NCBI GenBank assembly: GCA_018883755.1
Contig: JAHLFR010000012.1
Span: forward strand, 1 to 50,981
From: Candidatus Methanocorpusculum faecipullorum
GTDB lineage: Archaea > Halobacteriota > Methanomicrobia > Methanomicrobiales > Methanocorpusculaceae
Direction: 5' to 3'
DNA length: 50,981 nucleotides
Every line of letters begins with the position of its first letter. Position 1 is the stretch's first letter. The notes beneath the pieces are model-generated. The model did not search any database, was not told the DNA's origin, and saw only the letters and a list, made by a program, of their open reading frames with translations. Position numbers and translations under genes: made by a program. This document shows positions 33,925-43,033 of the stretch, one piece after another.

Positions 33925-34561
33925 ATCCTTCCCTCCCGAATACACCGCAGAGCTCTTCGCGCAGATAGTCCGTCCCGCGGACACGCATCTTCCATGAAAC
34001 TCTAGTTAGTTCTCCTGTGCCAAAAACTTCCCGGAGCTCAGTGTCCGTAAAATAATGCGTGACAATCCCGTCACCCCGGAGATACGAGTACGGTGCAACC
34101 TCCCGGCCTTTTCCGCACCGCATATCATTTCGAGAGAATCCCTTGAAAAAAATCTTCCCTGACGACCGGAGAACACGCCGCATCTCCGATGCTACAGTCG
34201 ACCACAGCGGTGCAGGAAGATGCCCCAGTACATGCCAGCAGAACACCGCATCAAACGAGTTGTCAGAAAACGGCAGCGAAGTAACATCCCCGCAAACGAC
34301 TGAACAGCAGTGCGAACCTGTGCTGTCATCAGAGAAGGAAGAAGCATCACGTGCAAGAGCCGCTGATGCAAGGGATACAGCTGCGTGGGAAATATCGATA
34401 CCAATCACATCCCAGCCCCGCGATCTCATCGCCGCAAGAGTTTTTCCGTTACCACAGCCGCACTCAAGAACGCGCACTCCGGCAGGAAGAGCTGGCAGCT
34501 CCGCTGCGGCCCCTCCCCACCGGTTCCCGCGAACCGTATAGTCTGTGTCCCAGCCGGTCAC
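33917..34561 (-). CDS. Class I SAM-dependent methyltransferase
   Basis: This 214-residue Rossmann methyltransferase binds SAM through motif [18 protein letters not shown] and the acidic strand end VIGIDIS. Further motifs are [25 protein letters not shown] and [14 protein letters not shown]. The layout is of the UbiE/Methyltransf_11 kind with a small-molecule or lipid substrate, which cannot be named. It starts with ATGA overlapping the hisF stop and is followed by the coupled small protein, so hisF, the methyltransferase and the small protein form one operon. A link to histidine synthesis is not implied. Confidence 0.9.
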   Translation of the reverse strand: MTGWDTDYTVRGNRWGGAAAELPALPAGVRVLECGCGNGKTLAAMRSRGWDVIGIDISHAAVSLASAALARDASSFSDDSTGSHCCSVVCGDVTSLPFSDNSFDAVFCWHVLGHLPAPLWSTVASEMRRVLRSSGKIFFKGFSRNDMRCGKGREVAPYSYLRGDGIVTHYFTDTELREVFGTGELTRVSWKMRVRGTDYLREELCGVFGREGFD

Positions 34562-35364
34562 AACCGCACCGCAACACCGCGGGAGGCGAGATACTCCTTC
34601 ACATCACGGATGGTCATCTCACCATAATGGAACACGCTTGCCGCAAGACAGGCATCTGCTTTCCCTTTGACAAATCCGTCATAAAAATGCTCAAGAGTTC
34701 CCACACCGCCCGACGCAATCACCGGCACATCGACATTATCCGAAATTGCGGCGGTGATCTCCAGATCGAATCCGGTTTTGACACCGTCCGTCTCCATTGA
34801 GGTCAGGAGAATCTCGCCCGCACCGCGGCGAACCGCATCCTGTGCCCACAAAATGGCATCCATACCAGTTGGGTGACTGCCGCCGTAGATGACAACCTCA
34901 TACCAGCAGGTACGGCCGTCCGCAAGGTGAACGGGCGTAACACCGTCACGCATCTCGTAATTTCTGCGCACATCCTCTGCAAGCACAATGCACTGGTTGC
35001 CAAAGAGTTTTGCTCCCTCAGTGATGACCTCCGGCGTTTTCACTGCTGCCGTATTCAGACTTACCTTATCGGCACCGGCACGCAGAATCTCCTGAATATC
35101 CTTTACAGTCCGAATACCTCCGCCGACCGTGAGAGGCAGAAAGAGCTGATCAGCAGCGCGGCCGATAACATCAACCATCGTCTGGCGGTTATTTTTTGAG
35201 GCGGCAATATCCAGAAAGACCACCTCATCAGCTCCCTGCTCGTTGTACGTCCGCGCAAGCTCGACCGGATCGCCCGCATCACGCAGACCCTCAAAGTTCA
35301 CGCCTTTCACAACTCTTCCGTCTTTGAGATCAAGACAGGGAATAATCCGCCGTGTAAGTCCCAT
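34558..35364 (-). CDS. hisF: Imidazole glycerol phosphate synthase, cyclase subunit
   Basis: HisF uses ammonia supplied by HisH to make imidazole glycerol phosphate and AICAR in histidine synthesis. The 268-residue TIM barrel shows both catalytic Asp regions: [16 protein letters not shown] at the start and [15 protein letters not shown] later. It also shows phosphate-binding loops in [20 protein letters not shown] and [13 protein letters not shown]. No hisH lies in this window. It is first in a three-gene operon and divergent from ahcY. Confidence 0.97.
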   Translation of the reverse strand: MGLTRRIIPCLDLKDGRVVKGVNFEGLRDAGDPVELARTYNEQGADEVVFLDIAASKNNRQTMVDVIGRAADQLFLPLTVGGGIRTVKDIQEILRAGADKVSLNTAAVKTPEVITEGAKLFGNQCIVLAEDVRRNYEMRDGVTPVHLADGRTCWYEVVIYGGSHPTGMDAILWAQDAVRRGAGEILLTSMETDGVKTGFDLEITAAISDNVDVPVIASGGVGTLEHFYDGFVKGKADACLAASVFHYGEMTIRDVKEYLASRGVAVRL

Positions 35365-35435
35365 GCAAGTATAGTTAGCGGGCAGGAAAAATTATCATTG
35401 CGTATTATAGGTTTGCACAACCAACATTTCTGGAT

Positions 35436-36662
35436 ATGACGCATACCGGCGAACAGAAAATACAGTGGGCACAGCAGTATATGCCTGTTCTTAACGCCAT
35501 TCGTGAACGCTTTGAAAAGGAAAAGCCGCTTGCTGGACACCGCATCGGCATGGCTCTCCATGTAGAGGCAAAGACGGCGTGTCTGGTAAGAACACTTGCC
35601 GCAGGAGGTGCAGAGGTGTACATCACCGGATGCAACCCGCTTTCCACACAGGACGACGTGGCGGAAGCCCTTCGTCAGGGAGGAGTTGCCTGTTATGCAC
35701 ACCGTGGGTGCAGTACCGAGGAGTACTATGAGGCAATCGATAAGGTCCTTGATGCACACCCTACCTTAACCATCGACGACGGAATGGACTTGATCAACCG
35801 GGTACATCTTGACCGCCGTGATGCTTTGTCTGAGATCATCGGTGCATGCGAGGAGACCACAACCGGTATTCACCGGCTTCGTGCAATGGAAGCTGACGGG
35901 AAACTGGAGTTCCCGGTTATTGCGGTGAACGATACCCCGATGAAGCATTACTTTGACAACGTCCATGGAACCGGTGAGAGTGCCCTTGCTTCGATCATGC
36001 TGACAACAAACGTTCTGCTTGCCGGACGCCATGTAGTGGTTGCCGGATACGGGTACTGCGGTCGCGGGGTTGCAACCAAGGCACGTGCACTTGGTGCACG
36101 CGTGATTGTCACCGAAATCGATCCGCGCCGGGCACTGCAGGCACACTTTGACGGCTTTGATGTAATGAGTATGAACGAAGCAGCAAAGATCGGAGATCTG
36201 TTCATCACAACAACCGGTAACTGCAGTATCATCACCGGCCGTCACTTCCCGCTGATGAAGTCTGGTGCAATTCTTTCCAATGCAGGACACTTCAACAACG
36301 AGATTGAGATCCCGTGGCTTGCAGAACATGCAACAGTAGTTGAGCACCGCGACGGTATTGACACGTACGTGATCGACGGAAAGAAGATACATCTGCTTGC
36401 GGAAGGAAGACTGGTCAACCTTGCAACCCCGAAAGGTATGGGTCACCCGGTTGAGGTAATGGATCTCAGCTTTGCGGTACAGGCACTGTCTGTTGAGTAC
36501 GTGGCAAAGCACGGCCGCGAACTTGCAGCCGGAGTGCATGATGTACCGACCGAGATTGATGAGTACATCGCACGCCTGAAACTTGCAGCTGTGGGTGCGA
36601 CGATTGATGAGTTAACAGATGCGCAGAAAGAGTACATGTGCAGCTGGAACCACGGCACATAA
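35436..36662 (+). CDS. ahcY: Adenosylhomocysteinase / S-inosylhomocysteine hydrolase
   Basis: This NAD-dependent enzyme removes the SAM by-product. Many methanogens are known to deaminate S-adenosylhomocysteine first and use this homologue on S-inosylhomocysteine, so the substrate here may be the inosyl form. The 408-residue protein has ALHVEAKTACLVRTLAAGGA, DDGMDLINRVH, the Lys/Asp site in FPVIAVNDTPMKHYFDN and the NAD Rossmann motif VVVAGYGYCGRGVATKA, ending ISHFNNE-like NAGHFNNEIE. The length matches archaeal forms, which lack the eukaryotic insert. A TATA box at 35403-35410 gives a leaderless start. Confidence 0.94.
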   Translation: MTHTGEQKIQWAQQYMPVLNAIRERFEKEKPLAGHRIGMALHVEAKTACLVRTLAAGGAEVYITGCNPLSTQDDVAEALRQGGVACYAHRGCSTEEYYEAIDKVLDAHPTLTIDDGMDLINRVHLDRRDALSEIIGACEETTTGIHRLRAMEADGKLEFPVIAVNDTPMKHYFDNVHGTGESALASIMLTTNVLLAGRHVVVAGYGYCGRGVATKARALGARVIVTEIDPRRALQAHFDGFDVMSMNEAAKIGDLFITTTGNCSIITGRHFPLMKSGAILSNAGHFNNEIEIPWLAEHATVVEHRDGIDTYVIDGKKIHLLAEGRLVNLATPKGMGHPVEVMDLSFAVQALSVEYVAKHGRELAAGVHDVPTEIDEYIARLKLAAVGATIDELTDAQKEYMCSWNHGT

Positions 36663-36663
36663 C

Positions 36664-36683
36664 AAAATAAAAAATATTTTTTT
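36664..36683. terminator. Convergent terminators of ahcY and the unknown gene
   Basis: A T7 run at 36677-36683 serves ahcY. The A-rich stretch just before it reads as T-rich on the minus strand, right after the stop of the convergent gene. Confidence 0.5.
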
Positions 36684-37398
36684 ATTCACTTTTTTTCCAG
36701 ATGAGCCGACGGCCAACAACCTCATCTGCAAAGATCAGAAATGCATGACCCGCATAGGCAAACACGTTTGGTGTCATCAGGTAAGCATCAGGAATTTTTC
36801 GTGCATGAGTGTTGCCGACAATCCGCACAAAGTTCATCGCATGCAGCGCTTCGGGTGTGAGGAGATCCGCTTTTTCGATCGCCCCGGAGATCGTCCCGAA
36901 CTTTTTGTTGTCGATCCGGATGTGCTGTGTCCGGCATAGCAGCTCCGCAGCCGCGGACGTGATGTCGCAGAGTTTTCGTGTGGCTGTCTCGGACTTTTTC
37001 TGCCGGGCAATCACTGCAAGATCACGAAAGACCGGGTGCACACGGGCAAGTTCCTCAAACCGCTGGGTCCGCAGCTGTGCACCGGATTTCACCTCAGATG
37101 CAGCGTACCCGCTCTTTTCCAGCAGAAGCCCTTTCTCGCGCGGCAGTACATACCGAATGGACAGCGTTGCACCCACACCGCCGGAAGGGACGTTCACAAT
37201 GCTGTCACCGATGTTCTGCGTATCATACATGCAGTTGCAACAAAGCGAAAGGCGGTTTGCTGCTTTAAGGGATTTGTGCAGATCTCCGGCACTCACCACA
37301 AGATCCGGTTCACCGGCTGCTGCGGCTGCGTCAAATCTGCGGTAAAGTGCATGATAAAAGTCTGCTGCGGTAAGGTTGCCACGCTGTTTTTCCGCCAC
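36682..37398 (-). CDS. Conserved-looking protein, possible DUF4145-like C-terminus
   Basis: This protein of about 238 residues is of unknown function. The N-terminal half carries DLVVSAGDLHKSLKAANRLS, a CCNCMYD cysteine cluster and GDSIVNVPSGGVGATLSIRYVL. A charged helical linker follows. The C-terminal half (DITSAAAELLCRTQHI, ISGAIEKADLLTPEALHAM, FVRIVGNTHARKIPD) resembles the helical DUF4145 layout; this is a weak visual match. GTG at 37398, seven bases after the dnaJ stop, is taken as the start, since a longer frame would run back through dnaJ. It is probably co-transcribed with dnaJ. Confidence 0.68.
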   Translation of the reverse strand: MAEKQRGNLTAADFYHALYRRFDAAAAAGEPDLVVSAGDLHKSLKAANRLSLCCNCMYDTQNIGDSIVNVPSGGVGATLSIRYVLPREKGLLLEKSGYAASEVKSGAQLRTQRFEELARVHPVFRDLAVIARQKKSETATRKLCDITSAAAELLCRTQHIRIDNKKFGTISGAIEKADLLTPEALHAMNFVRIVGNTHARKIPDAYLMTPNVFAYAGHAFLIFADEVVGRRLIWKKSE

Positions 37399-37405
37399 AG
37401 AGTGT

Positions 37406-38176
37406 TCACTTCCCAAAAAGGCCGGAAAGGAATCCTTTCTTTTCCACAACCTCAACCGCGACAACCAGATCCCCGCGTTTCTTCGGTGACATAACGCCAA
37501 GACCCTTTCCTTCCGGAGGAGTAAAGCGATCGCCGGTCTTTACCCCCGCAGGAACCGTGACCTTAATCACTTTATTGAACAGCAGCTGCACCGGAACCTG
37601 CCCGCCGCGTTCCGCCTGTTTTTGCGTAATCTGCAGTGTGTGGATCAGGTTGTTGGTTGCATCATCAATCTCCCAGTTCTCCTGCGGAATTACTTTCAGA
37701 TTCACATACAGATCACCGCGGGGTTTTCCCGGTTCAACGGGAACCCCATACCCTTCAACGCGGTACCGGCGAACACCCGGATAGACCTTGACAACGACGC
37801 GTTCACCTGCAACCTTCATGGGGATCTTTCCTTTGCCGTAGGCAGCAATGGCCATGGAGATCGGATAGTCCGTCTCAATATCCCCTCCTTTCATTGGCAT
37901 GCCGCACATCTTTTTTCCGCGCGGGGTTCCGGATGCAGACTCGGCACCGCTCAGTTCCGCATCATACTCGGCACGCTTCACCGGATCAGAGAGGATCTCA
38001 TAGCTTGCCATGATCTCAAGCAGACGCTCATTGTACTCCTCCTGTTTTGCCTCATCAGATCCCGCACGATCCGGATGATACTGCTTCACCAACAAGACGT
38101 AGGCCTTTTTGATCATCTCCGGGCTTGCATTCTGCGGAACACCCAGGATAGTATAGTGAGTTCTGGTTTCGGCCAT
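37406..38176 (-). CDS. DnaJ-family co-chaperone without zinc fingers
   Basis: This is a J-domain protein of 256 residues. Residues 5-75 are a J domain with the Hsp70-activating HPD in LVKQYHPDRAG. Residues about 100-250 form a DnaJ C-terminal peptide-binding region (VPVEPGKPRGDLYVNLKVIP and VTVPAGVKTGDRFTPPEGKG). The Cys-rich zinc-finger domain and the G/F linker of true DnaJ are missing, so it is closer to CbpA-like type II proteins and shorter. It should stimulate DnaK, which is not in this window. The unknown gene follows it closely. Confidence 0.93.
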   Translation of the reverse strand: MAETRTHYTILGVPQNASPEMIKKAYVLLVKQYHPDRAGSDEAKQEEYNERLLEIMASYEILSDPVKRAEYDAELSGAESASGTPRGKKMCGMPMKGGDIETDYPISMAIAAYGKGKIPMKVAGERVVVKVYPGVRRYRVEGYGVPVEPGKPRGDLYVNLKVIPQENWEIDDATNNLIHTLQITQKQAERGGQVPVQLLFNKVIKVTVPAGVKTGDRFTPPEGKGLGVMSPKKRGDLVVAVEVVEKKGFLSGLFGK

Positions 38177-38270
38177 GAAATGAGATCATGTTGGCGGGAC
38201 AAAATCATAATCTTACTGGGAAAATACAGGAGACCAACCATTATCAGGACTTCCTCCAAATATAATTCCC

Positions 38271-39158
38271 ATGTACATTGGGATTGATCACGGGACAACC
38301 TCACTCCGTTTTGCTGCAGACAACGGGAAACGGTTCAAGATGTCCCGTGAAGCAGCAAAAGAGTTTACAATTGAGGATTTGCAGAAACTCGGACCTGTTG
38401 AGGATATAGCAGGCATTGCCCTCTGCTACTCGATGGGTGACAACTTCACGCAGATAACGCCGGTTGATAAACTGAAAAACCGTGGCGTCATTACCCGCGA
38501 CGGTGCGGGAGAGCATATCGGCGGGGGAACGCGCGTCTTTGATTCGGTACGGGAATCAGGCATTCCGGCAATTGCCATCCCGGGCATTCACCGCGGATCT
38601 GACACCGATCCGCGTTTCAAGATTTACTCGCACCAGACCAGCCCGGAAAAACTCGGCATCGCATACCTTGTTTCCGAGACACTCGGTGATACCTTCATCG
38701 TATCCGACATCAGCTCAAACACCGTCTCACTGCTGATCGCGAACGGAAAAGTGATCGGTGCCTTTGATGCCTGTGTGTTTGCGCCCGGCACTCGTCACGG
38801 GGCCCTTGACGTTGATGCTATCAGAAAGGTTGATGCAGGCGAAATAACCGCAAACGAAGCCTTCACCACCGCAGGCGTGATGTATCATCTGGAGGAAAAA
38901 TACCAAAACCCGACCGTCGCCATGTGGGCAGCAATGGAATGTGCATCGCTTTCCCTGCTTGCACCGGATGCTTCCATTGCCCTTGCCGGAAGTCTTGCAC
39001 CCGAACTTGCCGAGGAGATCTCTGCGCTTCTGCAAAAACCGGTTATCGTCTATGACGAGTGGGCAGCCTCCGACGGACTTGCGAAAATCGCCCGTGATGT
39101 CTTTTCCGGAGCAAAACAGATTCTTGGAATCCCTGTATCCTCAGACCTCAGGATTTGA
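38271..39158 (+). CDS. Methanogenesis marker protein 12
   Basis: This 295-residue protein belongs to a family found almost only in methanogens (methanogenesis marker 12, UPF0285). Its fold is of the sugar-kinase/Hsp70/actin sort: the phosphate-1 loop is YIGIDHGTTSLRFA and the adenosine-side motifs include IVSDISSNTVSLLIANGKVIG and SIALAGSLAPELAE. The biochemical role is not established; ATP-binding and a link to methyl-coenzyme M reductase biology are suggested only by distribution. It lies alone upstream of porGDAB and is divergent from dnaJ. Confidence 0.93.
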   Translation: MYIGIDHGTTSLRFAADNGKRFKMSREAAKEFTIEDLQKLGPVEDIAGIALCYSMGDNFTQITPVDKLKNRGVITRDGAGEHIGGGTRVFDSVRESGIPAIAIPGIHRGSDTDPRFKIYSHQTSPEKLGIAYLVSETLGDTFIVSDISSNTVSLLIANGKVIGAFDACVFAPGTRHGALDVDAIRKVDAGEITANEAFTTAGVMYHLEEKYQNPTVAMWAAMECASLSLLAPDASIALAGSLAPELAEEISALLQKPVIVYDEWAASDGLAKIARDVFSGAKQILGIPVSSDLRI

Positions 39159-39335
39159 AACCGCAAATCGGCGGACAGTGATTCAGCCACCCAAGAGATA
39201 AAAAAGAATACAACAACCAATCCCAAAAAACAGATAATTTACCACTATTTTTAGAAAATATCCCTAAATAAGAGACATCGGTGGAAACACTAAATTCATA
39301 TTGATTAATCGTGATAAATTATACTGGTTATTCAC
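39159..39335. other. AT-rich intergenic region with por promoter
   Basis: No gene is seen in this 177-nt AT-rich stretch. TAAATTATA (about 39312-39320) lies some 20-25 nt before the GTG start of porG and is the probable TATA box for a leaderless porGDAB mRNA. Confidence 0.5.
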
Positions 39336-39881
39336 GTGAAAGAACTACGCATCCATGGGAGAGGCGGACAGGGGTCCGTCACAGCTGCGGAACTTATTGC
39401 AACCGCAGCTTTTGCCGGTGGTGTGCACGCCCAGGCGTTTCCAGCATTTGGTGTTGAACGCCGCGGTGCACCCGTTCAGGCATTCGTGCGGTTCAGCAAC
39501 GAGAAGATCCGGCTGAGAAGCCAGGTCTACGAGCCGGATTATATTATTGTACAGGACAGCACCCTCATTCGCGACGTCAACGTCTTTGCAGGAATGTCCG
39601 AAGGAGGAATTGCCATCATCAACACCGAAAAGAAAGGAGAGTATGCCCTTCCGGAAGGTGTCAGACTGATCGTTATTGATGCAACACAGATTGCCCTTGA
39701 AGAGATCGGACTCCCGATCACCAATACTACGCTGATGGGAGCATTTGCTGCGGCCAGCGGTGAGATCACCCTTGATGCACTCAAGGATGCAATCGAAGAA
39801 CGGTTCCCCGGAAAGCTTGCTGAGACGAACTTCGCCGCAGCAAAACGGGCATACAATATGGTTTTGGAGGGAGCAGTATAA
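39336..39881 (+). CDS. porG: Pyruvate:ferredoxin oxidoreductase, gamma subunit
   Basis: This is the gamma subunit of the four-part enzyme that makes pyruvate from acetyl-CoA, CO2 and reduced ferredoxin for carbon assimilation. The 181-residue protein has ELRIHGRGGQGSVTAAELIA at its start (the gamma-family GxGGQG motif), AFPAFGVERRGAPVQAFVRF and later GLPITNTTLMGAFAAASGEI. It starts with GTG; the expected TATA box is about 20-25 nt upstream. Its stop overlaps the porD start by one base (TAATG). Confidence 0.95.
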   Translation: MKELRIHGRGGQGSVTAAELIATAAFAGGVHAQAFPAFGVERRGAPVQAFVRFSNEKIRLRSQVYEPDYIIVQDSTLIRDVNVFAGMSEGGIAIINTEKKGEYALPEGVRLIVIDATQIALEEIGLPITNTTLMGAFAAASGEITLDALKDAIEERFPGKLAETNFAAAKRAYNMVLEGAV

Positions 39882-40147
39882 TGCCGCTTGGAATAGGATG
39901 TACAGCACGACCAGGACAGTCCAGAAACAACAAAACCGGATCCTGGCGGGTTTTCTACCCGATCCTTGACAAGGAAAAATGTACAAAATGCGGAACATGT
40001 CAGCTGATCTGTCCGGAAGGCTGCATCACCCAGCTCCCGGACAAAACCTACGAGATCGATCTCGACTTCTGCAAAGGCTGCGGCATGTGTGCGGAAGAGT
40101 GTCCCGACAAGGCAAAGGCAATCACCATGCACAAGGAGGAAAAATAA
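39881..40147 (+). CDS. porD: Pyruvate:ferredoxin oxidoreductase, delta (ferredoxin-like) subunit
   Basis: This 88-residue protein carries two [4Fe-4S] clusters that pass electrons between ferredoxin and the catalytic subunits. Two CxxCxxCxxxC motifs can be seen: CTKCGTCQLICPEGCI and CKGCGMCAEECPDKA. The N-terminal residues (GSWRVFYPILDKEK) are typical of PorD, not of free ferredoxins. The porA ATG follows its stop with no gap. Confidence 0.96.
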   Translation: MPLGIGCTARPGQSRNNKTGSWRVFYPILDKEKCTKCGTCQLICPEGCITQLPDKTYEIDLDFCKGCGMCAEECPDKAKAITMHKEEK

Positions 40148-41305
40148 ATGACTCTTCAGATTATGGAGGGATCCATTGCTGTTGCAGAGACCGTACGGCT
40201 TTGCCGCCCGCAGGTCATCTCCGCATACCCGATCACCCCGCAGACCCACATTGTGGAAGGACTCGCATCCATCGTTGCGGACGGACGGCTTGATGCTGAG
40301 TACATCTGTGTGGAGTCGGAGTTCTCCGCACTTTCCTGTTGTATCGGAGCATCTGCTGCTGGCAGCCGTGTGTACTCTGCAACCACATCCCAGGGTCTTG
40401 CACTGATGGGAGAGGTTGTCTTTAACGCTGCTGGAATGCGGCTCCCGATTGTGATGGGCATTGCAAACCGTGCAATCTCTGCACCATTATCGATCTGGAA
40501 TGATCAGCAGGACTCCATTATGATGAGAGATTCCGGCTGGCTGCAGTTCTATGCAGAGGACAATCAGGAAGCTGTTGATCTGCATATTCTTGCCTACAAG
40601 ATCTGCGAGGACCACAACATCCTGCTTCCGGCATTCGTCTGCTTTGACGGATTCATTCTTTCACACGTATTCGAGCCTGTTGACATCCCTTCGCAGGAAG
40701 AGGTGGACGAGTTCCTTGGTCCGTTCACTCCGTACCAGAAACTTGACGTGAACGATCCGATCTCGTTTGGTATGTACGCAACACCTGAGTACTACCTTGA
40801 GTTCCGGTACGAACACGATCAGGCAGTGCACCGTGCAGCAGATGCACTGCGCAAGTACGGCAAAGCCTTCGGTGAAAAGTTCGGCCGTGACTACTCCAGC
40901 CTTGTAGAGGGATACAAACTCGAGGATGCGGAGATCGCAATCGTTGCAATGGGTTCCATCTGCGGTACCACCAAAGATGCAATCGATGAGATGCGTGCAG
41001 AGGGTAAGAAGGTCGGTCTCTTAAAGATCCGCTGCTTCCGTCCGTTCCCGGCAGAGGACATTGCAAAAGCACTTGCCCATGTAAACACCATTGCCGTGCT
41101 GGACAAGAATGTCAGTCTTGGTGCAAAAGGAGCTGTAGCCATTGAGGTCAAGGAAGCCTGCTACGGTTCCGGCATTCCGGTCTATGACTACATCCTCGGT
41201 CTTGGCGGCCGCGATGTACGCAAGAAGGATATCAAACACATTGTAGAACTTGCCGAGAAAGGTTCCGGCGATATGTTCTACGGACTGCGCGAGGAGTTGT
41301 TATAA
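40148..41305 (+). CDS. porA: Pyruvate:ferredoxin oxidoreductase, alpha subunit
   Basis: This is the alpha subunit (385 aa), which forms part of the active site and binds pyruvate. The start has EGSIAVAETVRLCRPQVISA followed by YPITPQTHIVE, the family's catalytic-loop signature with the conserved Thr. ESEFSALSCCIGASAAGSRV and ATTSQGLALMGEVVFNAAG follow. The C-terminal third is the transketolase C-like region (IAIVAMGSICGTTKDAIDEM; VLDKNVSLGAKGA). It lies between porD and porB with no spacing on either side. Confidence 0.97.
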   Translation: MTLQIMEGSIAVAETVRLCRPQVISAYPITPQTHIVEGLASIVADGRLDAEYICVESEFSALSCCIGASAAGSRVYSATTSQGLALMGEVVFNAAGMRLPIVMGIANRAISAPLSIWNDQQDSIMMRDSGWLQFYAEDNQEAVDLHILAYKICEDHNILLPAFVCFDGFILSHVFEPVDIPSQEEVDEFLGPFTPYQKLDVNDPISFGMYATPEYYLEFRYEHDQAVHRAADALRKYGKAFGEKFGRDYSSLVEGYKLEDAEIAIVAMGSICGTTKDAIDEMRAEGKKVGLLKIRCFRPFPAEDIAKALAHVNTIAVLDKNVSLGAKGAVAIEVKEACYGSGIPVYDYILGLGGRDVRKKDIKHIVELAEKGSGDMFYGLREELL

Positions 41306-42196
41306 ATGGTAGATCGTACAATTGAAAACTTCGACTGCGGTCACCGTGCATGCGGCGGATGCGGTGCATCTTCTGCGGTTCGGATGATCCTGAAAGGAGC
41401 CGGAGAAAACACCATCGTCGTGAGTCCGACCGGATGTCTTGAGGTGTTCTCCACTCCATACCCGGAGACCGCATGGAAGACACCCTGGATTCACTCACTG
41501 TTCGAGAACGCATCCGCGGTTGCGTCCGGTATTGAGGCATCCCTAAAGAAGCAGGGACGCCTCGGAAAGGAAAAGATCCTCGTCATCGGCGGAGACGGCG
41601 CCACTGTAGATATCGGTATGCTCTGTATCTCCGGAGCGTTCGAGCGCGGTCATGACTTCACCTATGTCTGCTATGACAATGAAGCCTACATGAACACAGG
41701 TATCCAGCGTTCCGGTGCAACGCCGTACGACGCAGATACCACCACGTCACCTTCCGGTGCATGCTCAACCGGAAACAACCGGCCCAAGAAGGATCTCCCG
41801 CAGATTCTGGTCGCACACGGATCTCCGTATGTGGCAACTGCAACAATGGCATACCCGATGGACCTGATGAAAAAAGTCGAGAAAGCTATGAACACTCCCG
41901 GTCCCTGTTACATTCAGGTACACGCGCCCTGCTGTACAGGATGGGGATTTGACGGATCAAAGACGATGGAGATCGGAAGAATGGCGGTCCAGTGCGGTCT
42001 GTGGCCGTGCTATGAGATGGTGAACGGTGAACTTGTTTCCGCAAAGAAGGTCAAGCGTGTACCGGTCGATGAGTATCTCAAAGCCCAGAAGCGGTTCCGC
42101 CACCTGTTCAAACCGACCAGAAATGATGAAGAGATCGCAAAGATCCAGGCAATTGCCGATGCCAACGCCGCAAAGTACGGTATTGACATTGAATAA
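41306..42196 (+). CDS. porB: Pyruvate:ferredoxin oxidoreductase, beta subunit
   Basis: This 296-residue beta subunit binds thiamine pyrophosphate. HRACGGCGASSAVRMIL and VSPTGCLEVFSTPYPET near the start hold the Cys residues that bind the proximal [4Fe-4S] cluster. The TPP motif is VIGGDGATVDIGMLCISGAF running to YDNEAYMNTGIQRSG, a GDG...N(E) layout. A further Cys lies in APCCTGWGFD. It directly follows the porA stop and is the last gene of the operon, with a T8 run behind it. Confidence 0.97.
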   Translation: MVDRTIENFDCGHRACGGCGASSAVRMILKGAGENTIVVSPTGCLEVFSTPYPETAWKTPWIHSLFENASAVASGIEASLKKQGRLGKEKILVIGGDGATVDIGMLCISGAFERGHDFTYVCYDNEAYMNTGIQRSGATPYDADTTTSPSGACSTGNNRPKKDLPQILVAHGSPYVATATMAYPMDLMKKVEKAMNTPGPCYIQVHAPCCTGWGFDGSKTMEIGRMAVQCGLWPCYEMVNGELVSAKKVKRVPVDEYLKAQKRFRHLFKPTRNDEEIAKIQAIADANAAKYGIDIE

Positions 42197-42199
42197 CTC

Positions 42200-42207
42200 T
42201 TTTTTTT
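42200..42207 (+). terminator. Poly-T terminator of porGDAB
   Basis: Eight T lie three bases after the porB stop codon. Confidence 0.55.
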
Positions 42208-42246
42208 CCAAGTACTCATATCCATAGAAAACAAATATAGACTGCA

Positions 42247-42894
42247 ATGACGTTTGCAGCAGATATCCTCTCCCTGCTATTCCATCCAAAAGAGTTCTTT
42301 ACAGATACGTCCCGTACGCACTCTCTCAAACTTCCGCTGCTCTATACGGCAGTCTATGGAATTTTTGCAGCAGTTCTCGGGTATCAGACAACTGCGGCAT
42401 CCGCAGAACTCATCGGCATGCCTGACTATGCAGGGGTACTCGGCGCAGTTGGTGCAATAACCGGATTTATCATGGCCTTCATCGTCTGGGTTTTTGTCGC
42501 AGTATTTTTCTTTGTGTTTATCAAGTTCATTACGCACACAGCTACAGGTTTCAAACCATTCCTTGTCGTTACCGGGTACGGATCCCTGCCGGTTCTGATC
42601 GGAACGGTACTTATGCTGCTTGCAGGAGCAGTCACACCGGGAGTCTTTGACGGATGGGCGGGATATCTTCTGAATGCTGCGGTTCTCCTCTGGTGTATGC
42701 CTATCTGGATATACGGGTTTGCATCCGCGGGAAATGTTCCGGTACATGCGGTCTTTACCGCGCTGCTGATTCCAATCCTCATCATGGCAGCGTACACAGC
42801 ATATCAGACCTACACAACTATCGAGTCGTTAAAGACTCTCGCAGAGACCGGAAGCATCGGAGGTATGCAGATGTCAATGCAGCCTCCACGATAA
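42247..42894 (+). CDS. Yip1-family membrane protein
   Basis: This integral membrane protein of 215 residues fits the Yip1 domain family. A cytoplasmic start (SLLFHPKEFFTDTSRT) carries the common 'HPxxFF' motif and is followed by about five hydrophobic segments: LPLLYTAVYGIFAAVL; IMAFIVWVFVAVFFFVFI; LIGTVLMLLAGAV; LNAAVLLWCMPIWIYGFA; VFTALLIPILIMAAYTAY. The segment TGFKPFLVVTGYGSLP matches the conserved middle motif. Prokaryotic members have no firm function. A TATA-like AAATATAG lies shortly upstream and a T-run follows. Confidence 0.87.
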   Translation: MTFAADILSLLFHPKEFFTDTSRTHSLKLPLLYTAVYGIFAAVLGYQTTAASAELIGMPDYAGVLGAVGAITGFIMAFIVWVFVAVFFFVFIKFITHTATGFKPFLVVTGYGSLPVLIGTVLMLLAGAVTPGVFDGWAGYLLNAAVLLWCMPIWIYGFASAGNVPVHAVFTALLIPILIMAAYTAYQTYTTIESLKTLAETGSIGGMQMSMQPPR

Positions 42895-42897
42895 TCC

Positions 42898-43033
42898 TTT
42901 TTTCGTTCTTATCACTGCTCGTTCTTTTCTCTGCATTTCGGTAAAATAGAAAATGAAGATTGGTTGTAACAATCAGATAATTCCTGAACCAAAAGTACTG
43001 CAACAGAGAACCAGAGATCTTTTTTCAAAAAAA
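42898..43033. terminator. Convergent terminators between Yip1 and DUF5803 genes
   Basis: T6 at 42898-42903 ends the plus-strand gene. On the minus strand a T7 run (43027-43033) directly follows the stop of the DUF5803-like gene, next to T6/A7 symmetry at 43020-43033. The rest of this gap holds nothing I can support. Confidence 0.5.
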
